Translations under genes and position numbers: made by a program
Shown here: positions 17,601 through 27,213 of the stretch, piece by piece
Numbering within the stretch: position 1 is the first letter of the stretch
Layout: each line of letters begins with the position of its first letter
NCBI GenBank assembly: GCA_029547185.1
Contig: JAKPPU010000001.1
Location: 1 to 64,000 of the forward strand
Source: Deltaproteobacteria bacterium
Lineage (GTDB): Bacteria; Desulfobacterota; Desulfomonilia; UBA1062
Direction: 5' to 3'
Length of the DNA stretch: 64,000 bases
Notes under the pieces: generated by a model
What the model saw: only the letters and a program-made list of their open reading frames with translations
The model's database searches: none
Told to the model about the DNA's origin: nothing

Positions 17601-17888
17601 CTCGCCGTGATACTGAAGTATTACTGGCAGGGGTTGACGCACCCTCTGCCGTTCTTCCCCGAGACCTCGCTCAAGTACGCAGGCACGGGAAAGAGAGGGG
17701 GAGACTCCCGCGAAGAAAGGCTCAAAAGGGCTGCTGCCGCCTGGGAGGGAAACCGGAGCAGCAGGGGCGATTCCGAGGACCTCTCCTGCCGGATCTGCTT
17801 TCAGGGAAAGAACCCGCTCGATGAGGAGTTCGAGGAAGTCGCCATGGATCTCCTTACCCCCCTGCTCGACCACAGGAGGTCGGGATGA
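14649..17888 (+). CDS. recC: Exodeoxyribonuclease V gamma subunit RecC
   Basis: A 1079-residue subunit of the RecBCD helicase-nuclease that repairs double-strand breaks and recognises Chi. Recognisable are the N-terminal LRLFAGNRLEVLAHKLAEVL, VVQSRGMEHWLSMQLA, the central SCHSAMREIEVLKDNLL block, and the FCAMIPMRSIPFKVVCMLGMNH segment. Length matches the family. First of three co-directional genes; its stop overlaps the recB start by four bases. There is no ptrA gene between recC and recB, unlike E. coli. Confidence 0.95.
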   Translation: MQGLRLFAGNRLEVLAHKLAEVLNEPLSSPFKEEVIVVQSRGMEHWLSMQLAKKHGICSNCFFPFPNTMMSRLFKSVLPDVPESSIFDIDTLSWKIVDLLPNFIDREGFESITSYLEDDAKGVKLYQLSSCLAEVYDSYAIFRPEMVLGWQEGRFSMPDELGRLERWQALLWKAVSSNHEQEHPAALRDRFLKSLGPSCIGDLPERISLFGISYLPRFYLEVFHALSFFIPVHFYLLNPCRQYWGDIRPKSEIARMTILYREAADDLYLEEGNSLLAALGGVGRDLFDLLQDYEPEEVDLFRDVEGESLLEWVQADILDLRNPQPEDVRIVSKRDRSVQIHSCHSAMREIEVLKDNLLSLFDEDPGLKPEDIVVMSPDIETYIPYVQAVFDVPRQSPAYIPFTIVDRSLKTSGTLADTLLAVFDLSLGRFEAPKVVSLLETGPLRKRFGLREEDLETIHRWVQETGIRWGLDASWKRESGLPEVNENTWSFGIERLLLGYAMPSKAGEGFGSILPYDDIEGDSSEVLGSFVTYLTTLFACIRTLKEMHSPKEWSELLVSLFERLFVIDDELVPEANMIRSIFKRLKDVQDDIGLDGNLSLEVVRTYFGESVGRVEEGRNFLSGGVTFCAMIPMRSIPFKVVCMLGMNHADFPRQQRPKGFDLIAHMPRRGDCNRRSKDLYMFLEALLSARMVLYVSYIGQSIQDNAPIPPCTPVSTLMDYLDAGFRTEDGRPAGEAVSRRHPLQAFSPRYFSGDGPLFSYSRENAAAASQLIEGGRQDRIFMVGRLPEPGDEWKTLDIGLLCEFYRNPSKFLLTRRLLMGISDYSSSLDDFEPVDLSELNIYRLRQEHVAHLLGGLDHERSYRMMRMSGLLPHGLPGDVLFSKIRSESESFVRTVTGRISGLQSASQAFELTLGPFTLTGSLNTYGTARIVRYRPARMRASDLFSAWIHHLVLCSVSARPDAETCCIARDGTIEFRPAESCRDILAVILKYYWQGLTHPLPFFPETSLKYAGTGKRGGDSREERLKRAAAAWEGNRSSRGDSEDLSCRICFQGKNPLDEEFEEVAMDLLTPLLDHRRSG

Positions 17889-20800
17889 CCATGAAGCCCC
17901 TCGAGCTCTTCGGCATTCCCCTCGAAGGCACCCACCTCATCGAGGCCAGCGCGGGCACGGGCAAGACGTATACGATAGCCTCGCTCTACATCAGGCTCCT
18001 CCTCGAGAAGTCGCTCCATGTCCGAGAGATCCTCGTGGTCACCTATACGGTTCCAGCCACGGATGAGCTCAAAACGCGGATCAGGGAGAAGATCCGCGCA
18101 GCCCTCGGCGCATTCGAATCCGGCAGGAGCGACGATCCTTTCCTTGCAGAGCTCCTGTCGCGCCACAGCAGGCACGACCATGCGATCCAGGCCCTCGAAT
18201 TCGCTCTGAGACGGTTCGACGAGGCAGCCATCTTCACGATCCACGGGTTCTGCCGGCGTGTTTTGAGCGAAATGGCGTTCGAGAGCAGGAGCCTGTTCGA
18301 GCACGAGCTCATAACCGATCAGGCCGACCTGCTCAAAGCCGTCGTGGGCGACTTCTACCGCCTGCACTTCTATGACGGAATGCCGCCCGAGCTCGTTCAC
18401 TATGCTGCAAACGCCAAGTACACCTTCGGCTTTTTCCTGACGCTCTTCAGGAAGGCGAGCCTCGATGTGACGGTCATCCCCGAGATCGAAAAGCCCGGGT
18501 TAGAACCTCTCCTCGCTTCCTACAGGAGGCGCTTCGAGATGCTGCGGCGCTCCTGGCTGCATACGCGGGATGAGGTTGCATACATTCTCATGAACGACCC
18601 CGGCCTCAAGCGCAAACTGTACAGGCAGGACAGCATCCCCGGCCTGCTCGAAGAAATGGATGCGTATATTTCCTCCGAAGGCTTCAGCCTTCCTCTCTTC
18701 AGTGGTTTCACCAGATTCACCTCATCGACTATTGAAGGGTCGATGAAAAAGGGCTTTTCTGCACCGGACCACGAGCTCTTCATTCTCTGCGATAACCTGA
18801 AAGCGGAGGCCGATGCCCTCTGCGAGCGGATGGACCAGGCCCTCGTCTGGCTCAAGACCGAGTTCTTCCGGTACGTCAGAGAGCGTCTCCCGGAAAAGAA
18901 AGAGCAGCTTGGCCTCGTGCACTTCGACGACCTTCTGCTCAAGGTCTATCGTTCCCTTTCATCCGCTTCGGGCACAGCCTTGAGGGAGACCCTGTCGGAG
19001 AGGTACCGGGCTGCGCTCATCGACGAGTTCCAGGATACCGACTCGATCCAGTACGAGATCTTCAAGGCCTTTTTCTCGAAATCGACCCTCTTTCTCATCG
19101 GGGACCCGAAGCAGGCCATCTACAGCTTCCGGGGGGCCGATATCTTCACCTACCTCAATGCCTCCCGGCATGTAGCACAGGACTCGCGGCATACCCTCGA
19201 CAGGAACTGGAGGAGCGAGCCCGGGCTCCTCGAGGCCCTCAACCACGTGTTCAGCAGAGAGCTCCCGTTCGTGTTCGACGAGATCTCTTTCGAGCCTGTC
19301 TCTCCTGCAGAGGTGCCGGCGAGGGAGGTCCTCGAGGACAGGGACGGTGCCCCTCTCACCATCTGGTACGTTCCGGGCAACCCGTCCTCTCCTCTCAGCA
19401 GGCACGATGCGGAAAAGAGGATCTCGATGGCCGTGGCATGGGAGGTGTCGCGTCTTCTCAACCAGGGAGGAGAGGGCAAGGTGCGCCTGGGTTCGAGGCA
19501 GGTCATGCCCAGAGACATCGCGCTCATCGTCAGGGAGAACAGCCAGGGAAGGCTGCTCAAGGACGTGCTTGCCTTCTGCGGCATTCCCTGCGTGATCTCC
19601 AGCGAAGAGAACATCTTCGACACCGAAGAGGCACGCGAGATGGAGTTTCTCCTGAAGGCAGTCGCGCAGCCCTATTCAGAGCCCCTGGTTCGAGCTGCAC
19701 TCGCAGGTCCCCTGTTCGGGCTGGATGCGGAGGAGATCGATTCCCTCTCGAGGGACGAGGGGAAGCTGGAGAAATGGATCGAGCGGTTCAGGAGCTACCA
19801 CGACCTCTGGGCGACGTTCGGCTTCATGAGGATGTTCAGGAGCCTCGCGACCGAAGAGAACGTGAGGGCCCGCCTCCTTGCCGGGCCGAGGGGCGAGCGC
19901 ATGCTCACGAACTTTCTCCACCTCTCCGAGATCCTCAACGAGGCGTCCGTCCATGAGAAGCTCGGGATGCGGGGGCTCCTGAAATGGCTCAACCAGAGGC
20001 GGGACCCTGCCATGCCGAGGTCGGACGAGCACCAGCTCAGGCTCGAGAGCGATGACGACGCCGTGAAGATCATCACGGTGCACAAGAGCAAGGGCCTCGA
20101 GTTTCCCATTGTATTCTGTCCGTTCCTCTGGGGCTCTTCAGCCCTCCGCGATGCCGTGGACATCGCCTTTCACGACGGCGAGGACGATTATCGCGCCTTT
20201 CTCGATGTCGGATCGGACAGCCTGGATGACCATCGGCTCCTTGCCGAAAAGGAGCTCCTCGCCGAGAACATGCGGCTCGTCTACGTGGCGCTGACCCGGG
20301 CGAGGAACCGCTGCTACCTCGTATGGGGAAGGTTCAACAAGGGCGAATCGTCGGCCCTGTCGTACCTCTTCCGCAGGCGGGACGAGGAGAGAATGAATGA
20401 CGGCCGGGAGGCGCTGCCGCCCGCAAAGCCCGACGACGACACCTTAAAGCGCGAGCTCATGGAACGGTGCGCCTCCCGGGAGGCCCGTATCCTCGTCCAG
20501 GACCTTCCCCTGAAGGTCCCCCTGCACTACGAGCACCGTATCCGGGACGGGGCGAGGATCGCCTGCAGGCATTTCGCCGGGAAGATCGACCGGTCGTGGA
20601 GGGTGACGAGCTTCTCGTCCATGGTCTCGGGCCTCGGCCATGCCTTCTCCGATGCAGACCGCGACGCCCTTCTCCCCGGCTCTCAAGACAGGGAAGACGC
20701 AGAGCGGACAGGGAAATACGACATTCTCAGCTTTCCGAAAGGCGCCAGGGCAGGCATCATGATCCATGAGATATTCGAGCTCCTCGATTTCCAGGCAGAC

Positions 20801-21454
20801 GACTGCGAGATCAGGGAGCTTGTCAGGGAGGCGCTCGATGCCCACGGGTTCGAGCGTCTGTGGGAGGAGGCGCTCGCCGATACGGTGAGGAGGGTGCTCG
20901 ATGTCAGGATAGGGGATTTCAGCCTTTCGTCGATCGGGAATTCAGAGACACTGCGTGAGCTCGAGTTCTACCTGCCCGTAGCCCGTATATCGAAGGATGC
21001 CCTCGCAAAGGCCTTCAGAGATCATGGGGAAGGGATCGTTCCTCCGGAGTTTCCGCGCATGGTAGAGGAATTGAGGTTCGACGAGGCCACCGGATACTTG
21101 AGAGGGTTCATCGACCTGGTGTTCGCCCGGGGGGAGAAATATTACCTCCTCGACTGGAAATCGAACCATCTCGGAGCGCGTATCGAAGACTATGGGCAGA
21201 CGTCGCTGGATGCAGCCATGGAAAAGAGCTATTACATCCTGCAGTACCACCTCTACAGCCTGGCGCTCCATCGCTACCTGCAGAGACGCGTTCGAGGCTA
21301 TTCCTATTCCCGGAACTTCGGAGGGGTCATCTATGTGTTCATCAGGGGGGTTGACCCGGTGCAGGGCCGGAATTATGGTATTTACCGGAGGGTCCCATCC
21401 GAAGGCCTCATCAGGGATTTGAGCGATAAGCTCGTGTATTCCGGACTCGATTGA
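17885..21454 (+). CDS. recB: Exodeoxyribonuclease V beta subunit RecB
   Basis: A 1189-residue 3'-5' helicase and nuclease. Walker A is ASAGTGKT (about 21-28), Walker B is LIDEFQDTDS, followed by LIGDPKQAIYSFRGADIF and the UvrD-type IITVHKSKGLEFPIVF motif. The C-terminal RecB-nuclease domain has the MIHEIFELLDF His and the LDWKSNHLG catalytic Asp-Lys pair. Translation is coupled to recC. All catalytic motifs are present, so the complex should be active. Confidence 0.96.
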   Translation: MTMKPLELFGIPLEGTHLIEASAGTGKTYTIASLYIRLLLEKSLHVREILVVTYTVPATDELKTRIREKIRAALGAFESGRSDDPFLAELLSRHSRHDHAIQALEFALRRFDEAAIFTIHGFCRRVLSEMAFESRSLFEHELITDQADLLKAVVGDFYRLHFYDGMPPELVHYAANAKYTFGFFLTLFRKASLDVTVIPEIEKPGLEPLLASYRRRFEMLRRSWLHTRDEVAYILMNDPGLKRKLYRQDSIPGLLEEMDAYISSEGFSLPLFSGFTRFTSSTIEGSMKKGFSAPDHELFILCDNLKAEADALCERMDQALVWLKTEFFRYVRERLPEKKEQLGLVHFDDLLLKVYRSLSSASGTALRETLSERYRAALIDEFQDTDSIQYEIFKAFFSKSTLFLIGDPKQAIYSFRGADIFTYLNASRHVAQDSRHTLDRNWRSEPGLLEALNHVFSRELPFVFDEISFEPVSPAEVPAREVLEDRDGAPLTIWYVPGNPSSPLSRHDAEKRISMAVAWEVSRLLNQGGEGKVRLGSRQVMPRDIALIVRENSQGRLLKDVLAFCGIPCVISSEENIFDTEEAREMEFLLKAVAQPYSEPLVRAALAGPLFGLDAEEIDSLSRDEGKLEKWIERFRSYHDLWATFGFMRMFRSLATEENVRARLLAGPRGERMLTNFLHLSEILNEASVHEKLGMRGLLKWLNQRRDPAMPRSDEHQLRLESDDDAVKIITVHKSKGLEFPIVFCPFLWGSSALRDAVDIAFHDGEDDYRAFLDVGSDSLDDHRLLAEKELLAENMRLVYVALTRARNRCYLVWGRFNKGESSALSYLFRRRDEERMNDGREALPPAKPDDDTLKRELMERCASREARILVQDLPLKVPLHYEHRIRDGARIACRHFAGKIDRSWRVTSFSSMVSGLGHAFSDADRDALLPGSQDREDAERTGKYDILSFPKGARAGIMIHEIFELLDFQADDCEIRELVREALDAHGFERLWEEALADTVRRVLDVRIGDFSLSSIGNSETLRELEFYLPVARISKDALAKAFRDHGEGIVPPEFPRMVEELRFDEATGYLRGFIDLVFARGEKYYLLDWKSNHLGARIEDYGQTSLDAAMEKSYYILQYHLYSLALHRYLQRRVRGYSYSRNFGGVIYVFIRGVDPVQGRNYGIYRRVPSEGLIRDLSDKLVYSGLD

Positions 21455-21457
21455 CAG

Positions 21458-23383
21458 GTGACGGGCATGATCTTGAACGAGAGTGACGACAGGGCAGACG
21501 CAAGGGCAGGGGAGGCGCCCGCTCCTGAACCCCTGCCCGGGTCTTTTTCCGACATAGACCTCCATTTCGCCCGCCTCATGGAGAAGCTCTCCGGGTCGGA
21601 GAATCCTGAACTCTTCATTGCCTCCGTGCTGGTGAGCATGTACACCCGGCAGGGGCACATCTGCATCGATCTCGCTTCCCATGCAGGCCGGACTCTCTTC
21701 GAGAAAGAAGGATCGGGGACAGTGCTCGAGTGCCCGTCCCTCGAGAAGTGGAGAAGGTCTCTTATCTCGTCGCCGGTCGTGGGCATGCCAGGCGAGTACA
21801 AGCCCATGATCCTCGATCCGGGATCGAGGCTCTATCTCTGGCGCTACCGGAACTATGAAGAGGTCCTCTCGAAGGCCCTCCTCGATTTGAGCAGGAGGGA
21901 AGCCCCCTTCGATTCCGCATCCGTGAGAGAGCAGCTGTCCCTCTATTTTCCCCCCGAAGACGGCGATGAGATCGACTGGCAGAAGGTGGCCGTCATCATC
22001 GCCCTCAAAAGCCGCCTGTGCATCCTGACAGGCGGGCCGGGAACAGGGAAGACGACCGTGGTCTCGCGCATCCTGGCGCTCCTTTCTCTGCAGAACCCGA
22101 AGCTGCGCATCGCCCTGGCAGCACCTACGGGAAAGGCGGCTCAAAGGCTCGAAGAGGCTGTGGGCAAAGCCATGGGGACCATCGCGGGAAGCGGTACGAT
22201 GCCCGCGGGCACGGCTTTGCGGGCCTCCACGATCCACCGGCTGCTCGGCATGGTCCCCGGGAGGTCTCGAATCCGGTACTCGGACGAAAATCCCCTGCCG
22301 TATGATGTCGTCGTGGTGGACGAGGCCTCCATGGCTCCCTTGAGCCTCGCGGCGCGGCTCGTACGGGCGCTGAAACCGGATGCACGCCTCATTCTCGTGG
22401 GCGACAGGAACCAGCTCGCCTCCGTTGAGCCGGGGCACGTTCTCGGGGATATCTGCGATACGGGGCCCTGCTATTCGGAACATACCTGCAGGCTCATCCG
22501 CGAGACTGCAGGCTACACGCTTGCTCCGGGAATCCCCTCGGGTGTGCAGGACTGCATCGTAGAGCTCAGGCGCACCTACCGGTTCACGGAAGAGAGCGGC
22601 ATCAGGAGACTCGGAGAGGCGATACGCAGCGGGGACATCCGGGATTGCATGGAGATGATCCGGCATGAGACGTTCAGTGATGTCACCGTCCGCGAGATGG
22701 AAAGGCCCGAGTCTCTCAGGCAGGCCTTGCGGCCTGTCGTGCTCGAGGGATATGCGCCTTTCCTCCGGGCTGCCGACATCGGAGAGCGCTTCACTCGCTT
22801 GAGAGGGTTCAGGGTCCTGTGCGCCCTGAGAGAGGGGCCCTACGGGGTCAATGCCGTGAACGGCCTGATCGAGACTGTGCTCGCGGAAGAGGGGCTCATC
22901 CGGACCGGCAGACAGCACTACCACGGCAGGCCCGTCCTCATCACCTCGAACGATTATGCGTTGAGGCTCTTCAACGGGGACATCGGGATCATCCTCGAAG
23001 ATGAAGAGGACGGGGAGCTGAAGTGCTTTTTCCCGGGTGCAGGCTCATCCGTGAGGAAGATCTCGTGCCTGAGGCTGCCAGAGCACGAGACGGCCTTTGC
23101 CATGACCGTACACAAGAGCCAGGGCTCCGAGTTCTCGAAGGTCGTGCTCCTGCTTCCTCCGCAGGATTCGCCCGTTCTCTGCAGGGAGCTGATCTATACC
23201 GGGATGACACGGGCCATGAAGCACCTCGAGCTCTGGATGAAGCCGGAGGTCTTTTTGCAGTCGGCAGCCCGCCGGACAGAGAGGATATCGGGCCTTGCCG
23301 GACTGCTCGGGAGCCGGGGCGGCTCCGGCGATGCCGTCTTTACGGATCAGGATGCTGACATCCCTCAAGATAGTGTGATATAG
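21458..23383 (+). CDS. recD: Exodeoxyribonuclease V alpha subunit RecD
   Basis: The 5'-3' helicase subunit of RecBCD. It has Walker A TGGPGTGKT (about 191-199), Walker B VVVDEASMAPL, LVGDRNQLASVEPG, and the C-terminal MTVHKSQGSEFSKVVLLLP motif. The N-terminal 180 residues match the RecB-contact region (LFIASVLVSMYTRQGHICIDL). GTG at 21458 starts three bases after the recB stop; an ATG three codons later, behind AGGTG, is an equally good start. It completes a recCBD operon. Confidence 0.95.
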   Translation: MTGMILNESDDRADARAGEAPAPEPLPGSFSDIDLHFARLMEKLSGSENPELFIASVLVSMYTRQGHICIDLASHAGRTLFEKEGSGTVLECPSLEKWRRSLISSPVVGMPGEYKPMILDPGSRLYLWRYRNYEEVLSKALLDLSRREAPFDSASVREQLSLYFPPEDGDEIDWQKVAVIIALKSRLCILTGGPGTGKTTVVSRILALLSLQNPKLRIALAAPTGKAAQRLEEAVGKAMGTIAGSGTMPAGTALRASTIHRLLGMVPGRSRIRYSDENPLPYDVVVVDEASMAPLSLAARLVRALKPDARLILVGDRNQLASVEPGHVLGDICDTGPCYSEHTCRLIRETAGYTLAPGIPSGVQDCIVELRRTYRFTEESGIRRLGEAIRSGDIRDCMEMIRHETFSDVTVREMERPESLRQALRPVVLEGYAPFLRAADIGERFTRLRGFRVLCALREGPYGVNAVNGLIETVLAEEGLIRTGRQHYHGRPVLITSNDYALRLFNGDIGIILEDEEDGELKCFFPGAGSSVRKISCLRLPEHETAFAMTVHKSQGSEFSKVVLLLPPQDSPVLCRELIYTGMTRAMKHLELWMKPEVFLQSAARRTERISGLAGLLGSRGGSGDAVFTDQDADIPQDSVI

Positions 23384-23421
23384 AGATATCAAGAAAAAAA
23401 TTCCGTTTGCAGGCGCGTGCC

Positions 23422-23523
23422 ATGGGTAAAATCCTTACCGGAATGGGGATCGCTGTCGCCGTAATTGCGGCCGTCATCGTCCTGATCCACTTGAGCTGTA
23501 TGGGGTATCTCGACAGGGCCTGA
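23422..23523 (+). CDS. Possible 33-residue single-helix membrane peptide
   Basis: A short frame just after recD encoding one hydrophobic helix (GMGIAVAVIAAVIVLIHL) with a charged tail. Ribosome site is weak (AGGCG). It could be a genuine small membrane protein or chance; I recognise no family. Confidence 0.3.
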   Translation: MGKILTGMGIAVAVIAAVIVLIHLSCMGYLDRA

Positions 23524-23687
23524 AGCTTCTTCCTCACGCTCTGCTCTTAAGAAGACGAATGAACCCGCTTCCTGCGGACAACAAGATTCCTGTCCCGTGA
23601 GACGAATATCCTGCTTATGAGGAAACAGGCCGCTGCATGTGCTCCCGGCGGCCCGGCAGGGAGATTCCGGTCATCCGGAACCATTCA

Positions 23688-23996
23688 TCAGACAGCAACT
23701 ACGGAATTCTCGACATTCTCGTAGGGTGAGCGGACATACTTGTCCGCGCTGTTGTCATTCTCCCACTTGCTGTTGTCGAGGAGGTAACGGAACTGGTATT
23801 CGTGCCCTTGCTCGAGGTTGAGTGTGGTTTCGAACGACCCGTCTTTGCGATGCTTCATGGGGTTCGCCTCGGGATTCCAATCGTTGAAGTCGCCGACGAG
23901 CGATACGTTATCCGCTGAGTCTATCATATCTTTTGGAAGAACAAACGTCACCTTGCACACGGGCTTGTTTTTGAGATACTGCTTTTTGATACTCAT
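23688..23996 (-). CDS. Stand-alone CBM48 (glycogen-binding) domain protein
   Basis: A 102-residue protein that is essentially one isoamylase-N/AMPK-beta-type glycogen-binding domain: SLVGDFNDWNPEANPMK, then DGSFETTLNLEQGHEYQFRYL and WENDNSADKYV. The domain binds alpha-glucans; without a catalytic partner it may tether or regulate. A strong GGAGG sits five bases before the ATG. It lies downstream of, and on the same strand as, the glycogen debranching enzyme, which supports a role in glycogen metabolism. Confidence 0.85.
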   Translation of the reverse strand: MSIKKQYLKNKPVCKVTFVLPKDMIDSADNVSLVGDFNDWNPEANPMKHRKDGSFETTLNLEQGHEYQFRYLLDNSKWENDNSADKYVRSPYENVENSVVAV

Positions 23997-24058
23997 TGTA
24001 CCCTCCTAAATCCCCTTCCCTCGAAATTGTCTGCCGGAGAGGCCTTATAAAGAAACAA

Positions 24059-24168
24059 CTATTGTTTATTAATATTGTCCCAAGATAACTCGTCAATACC
24101 CCGAAGGCGGGATAAAATGAGTTCATTAAGCAACGCTTCTATTTGCTCATTCTTTTCAATTGGATGAA
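24059..24168 (-). pseudogene. Possible gene-tail remnant after the debranching gene
   Basis: In a different frame from the debranching enzyme and running past its stop, this stretch reads as a charged helical protein tail ([19 protein letters not shown], then LSRLRGIDELSWDN) ending at 24059. It is A+T-richer than its surroundings and has no start of its own. It may be the scar of a lost gene or a frameshifted fusion; the evidence is weak. Confidence 0.25.
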
Positions 24169-26262
24169 TTAGCTCTTTCGAGAAAAATCTTCTCTCAGGG
24201 AGACCAGCATCGCGACGGAGCGCTCGGTGAGCCGATACCTTTTCGTTCGTATCCCGGGGGCTTCCTCCAAAGTGAGGCAGTCCTCCCCGGGGGAGAGAGA
24301 AGAGTCGATGAGGCGGTGCCACGAGCATCCGTGATCCGGACGGGGAAGCTCGAAGGACAGGGGCTCCCAGAAGGCGTTGATCATGAGGAAGACATGCTCT
24401 CCGCGGTCAGGCGCCTTCATTTCCAGTGCGATGCTGTGGGAGTGCTCGCCGAAGTCTGGCTCGCCGAGATTCACCCCGTGCCAGGACATGACCGTATGCG
24501 ATCTGCCGGGAGAATTCAGGGGAATATGCTTCAGGTGGAACACCGAATACGAGCGGGTGAATTGGATGAGTCTCTGCACGAAGCTCAGGAGGTCTCGGTT
24601 CTTCTCCGTCAGATTCCAGTCGAACCAGCTCAGCTCGCTGTCCTGGCAGTAGGCATTGTTGTTGCCGTTCTGCGACCGCCTGACCTCGTCTCCCATGAGG
24701 ATCATGGGTGTTCCCTGGGACGTGAGGAGGATGGTCAGGAAGTTCTTGATCTGTCTGAGACGCAGGTTCTCGATGTCAGGGTCGTCGGCCGGACCTTCTA
24801 CTCCGCAGTTCCAACTGTGGTTGTAATCGTATCCGTCACGGTTGTCTTCGAGATTGGCTTCATTGTGCTTCCGGTTATAGGAGACGACGTCGTTGAGCGT
24901 GAACCCGTCGTGGCAGGTGATGAAGTTGATGCTCCGGTTTATGTCGCGGTCCGGCTGCGGGAAGATATCCGGGCTTCCGAGGACCCTGTTCGAGAGCTTG
25001 AGGGCCGTGTCCGGGTCTCCCTTGATGAATGAGCGCACGTCGTCCCGGAAATGGCTGTTCCACTCGGCAAACCTGTCTCCGACGAACGAGCCCACCTGAT
25101 AGAGCCCGGCTGCATCCCAGGCCTCGGCGATCATCTTCGTGCCGGCAAGGACCGGGTTGGATTCTATGGACCAGAGGATAGGAGGCCTTTCGAGAAGCTC
25201 GCCGAACTCGCCCCGTGACATGATCGAAGCGAGGTCGAACCGGAATCCGTCAACATGCATCTCTTCCACCCAGTAGCACAGGCAGTCGAGGATCATTTTC
25301 CGGACCACGGAAAAATTGGTGTTCATGGTGTTCCCGCATCCGGTGTAATTCTCGAAGCGCTGGTTTTCGAGGTTGTAGATATAGTATGCCGTATTCTCGA
25401 GCCCCCGAAACGAGAAGGTGGGGCCGTCGTGCCCTGCCTCGGCCGTATGGTTGAAGACCACGTCCATGATGACCTCGATGCCGTTTCGATGGAGGGCCTT
25501 GACCATATCCCTGAACTCGTTGACGGCGCCCATGGGGTCCTTGTCGGAGCTGTATCCGCCGTGGGGAGCAAAGAAGGCCATGGGACTGTATCCCCAGTAG
25601 TTTCTCAAGGGAGGCCTGGCATCCTGCTCGTCGAACTGCTGGATCGGCATGAGCTCGACTGCCGTAATGCCCAGGCGCTTGAGGTAATCGATCTTCTCCA
25701 CGAGCCCGGCATATGTCCCGCGCTTCCCTTCGGGCAGCAGGGAATTGGGGTTCCGGGTGAACCCCCCTACATGGACCTCGTAGATGATGCTCGACGAAAA
25801 CGGGATGTTGAGCGGTTTATCATCCTCCCAGTCGTAGCACGAGGGATCTACGACCACGGATTTGGGCGCCCAGGCGCAGTTGTCTCCCGGAATGCACGCC
25901 TTCGGCCGGTCATAGTTCTTTCCGATGGCTACGGCCTTTGAATAGGGGTCGATCAGGAGCTTGTCTCCATCGAAGAAGAGCCCTTTTGCGGGATCGTGCG
26001 GTCCATGGACCCGGTAGCCGTAGAGCTGGCCCGGCTTGATATTGCGGACGAAAACGTGCCAATAGTGGAAGGTCCTGTTCCGGGCCGGATCGAGGCGGAT
26101 AACGCGTGCAGGCTTCCCGTCATCGGGGTCGTCGAAGAAGAGCAGCTCGACGGAAGCGCAGCTTTTCGAGAAGATGCTGAAGTTCACCCCGTCGGGATAG
26201 GCGGTAGCCCCGAGCGGGTAGCTCTTGCCCGTCAGAATGTCTTGGTCCACAACTATGCTCAC
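24169..26262 (-). CDS. glgX: Glycogen debranching enzyme GlgX (isoamylase type)
   Basis: A 697-residue GH13 enzyme hydrolysing alpha-1,6 branch points of glycogen. An N-terminal CBM48 domain ([16 protein letters not shown]) precedes the barrel with the GH13 regions [15 protein letters not shown] (nucleophile Asp), IAEAWDA (acid/base Glu) and [14 protein letters not shown]. Length is typical. It starts at GTG, with AAAGG just upstream. The neighbouring CBM48 protein and the phosphofructokinase elsewhere in the window fit storage-glucan use. Confidence 0.95.
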   Translation of the reverse strand: MSIVVDQDILTGKSYPLGATAYPDGVNFSIFSKSCASVELLFFDDPDDGKPARVIRLDPARNRTFHYWHVFVRNIKPGQLYGYRVHGPHDPAKGLFFDGDKLLIDPYSKAVAIGKNYDRPKACIPGDNCAWAPKSVVVDPSCYDWEDDKPLNIPFSSSIIYEVHVGGFTRNPNSLLPEGKRGTYAGLVEKIDYLKRLGITAVELMPIQQFDEQDARPPLRNYWGYSPMAFFAPHGGYSSDKDPMGAVNEFRDMVKALHRNGIEVIMDVVFNHTAEAGHDGPTFSFRGLENTAYYIYNLENQRFENYTGCGNTMNTNFSVVRKMILDCLCYWVEEMHVDGFRFDLASIMSRGEFGELLERPPILWSIESNPVLAGTKMIAEAWDAAGLYQVGSFVGDRFAEWNSHFRDDVRSFIKGDPDTALKLSNRVLGSPDIFPQPDRDINRSINFITCHDGFTLNDVVSYNRKHNEANLEDNRDGYDYNHSWNCGVEGPADDPDIENLRLRQIKNFLTILLTSQGTPMILMGDEVRRSQNGNNNAYCQDSELSWFDWNLTEKNRDLLSFVQRLIQFTRSYSVFHLKHIPLNSPGRSHTVMSWHGVNLGEPDFGEHSHSIALEMKAPDRGEHVFLMINAFWEPLSFELPRPDHGCSWHRLIDSSLSPGEDCLTLEEAPGIRTKRYRLTERSVAMLVSLREDFSRKS

Positions 26263-26544
26263 CGCTGCCTTTCAACCGATCCTCAAGGGATCAAAGCCCC
26301 TTTGCACCGCTGCCGCCGGGCAGCATCGCCGGATGGCCGCTCCGTTCCGATCCGCCTGCGTGCTTTTAAGGTCTCCCGGCAGACGAAAAAGGGAAGCCGG
26401 CGGCTTTAAAAAGGGAGATTATCACATGCCGTATGGATTTGCCAATCTCATTGCAGGGCGCTGTACAATGCAGGGAGCTGCTTTGCGGAGAGATGAGCGT
26501 TCCGGACCCTCATGGACGTGAAAAGCTCGAAAGGTATGGAGCAC

Positions 26545-27213
26545 TTAATGATTCAGGCTTTCGTTCCGGCTCCTTCGGTACATCCATGCCAATCCGGAAA
26601 GCCCTGCACCGACGATGAACAATGTTGAAGGCTCGGGAATGGGAGAAGACCTGTCATGCGAGCTGTAGGAGATATCGTCGATGCACAGCTCGTGATCAGA
26701 CCATATCGGTCCGGCAAGGGCACCCCCATCTCCTGCCCAGAGGGCAAAGCGGTCGATGTCACGGTAGTTGAGGGTGACGGGTACGGCATGGAATGTCGTG
26801 TCGATAGTCAGAACGGCAGAGTATTTCAGGGATCCTTTTTCCCAGGCCTGCGCATACACATCTTGTCCGCGATAATAATAGGACCCCAGGGTGAGGCTTG
26901 CTATATCGAAGGTGTGTGCGTCATTCGCCATGGAGAACTCCCGGGTATGGACATAGGTGTTCCCGCCTACACCCCCCATCATCATATAGCCTTCAAGAGA
27001 GGCCCATTGGGGGGTGCCTGCAAGGGGATCGCCAGTTCTGTCTTTCGACCAGTTGAATCCCTGATAGCCTGTCGGGACATCACCCCATCCATCGGTGGCG
27101 TTTCCCAGGGAGTCACGAGGTGCGAGATCTTCGAAGCTGATGACGCCCGCAAGGGAAATGACGGGTATGAGGAGGAAGAGGATGACGGATAGAGACGACG
27201 AAGGGACTTTCAT
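26545..27213 (-). CDS. PEP-CTERM sorted secreted protein
   Basis: A 222-residue secreted protein with a signal peptide ending near SLA and a tail PIPEPSTLFIVGAGLSGLAW followed by MYRRSR. The body (VISFEDLAPRDSLGN.., WASLEGYMMMGG, FDIASLTLGSYY, SDHELCIDDISYS) is the lectin-like beta sandwich common among PEP-CTERM proteins with an IDDISYS end. Substrate is unknown. It is one of four such tails in this window. Confidence 0.88.
   Translation of the reverse strand: MKVPSSSLSVILFLLIPVISLAGVISFEDLAPRDSLGNATDGWGDVPTGYQGFNWSKDRTGDPLAGTPQWASLEGYMMMGGVGGNTYVHTREFSMANDAHTFDIASLTLGSYYYRGQDVYAQAWEKGSLKYSAVLTIDTTFHAVPVTLNYRDIDRFALWAGDGGALAGPIWSDHELCIDDISYSSHDRSSPIPEPSTLFIVGAGLSGLAWMYRRSRNESLNH

Noticed and set aside
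20942..22924. 660-residue minus-strand frame opposite recB/recD
   Set aside because: Arg/His/Pro-rich translation with no family; an artefact of high G+C codon use in the real genes.
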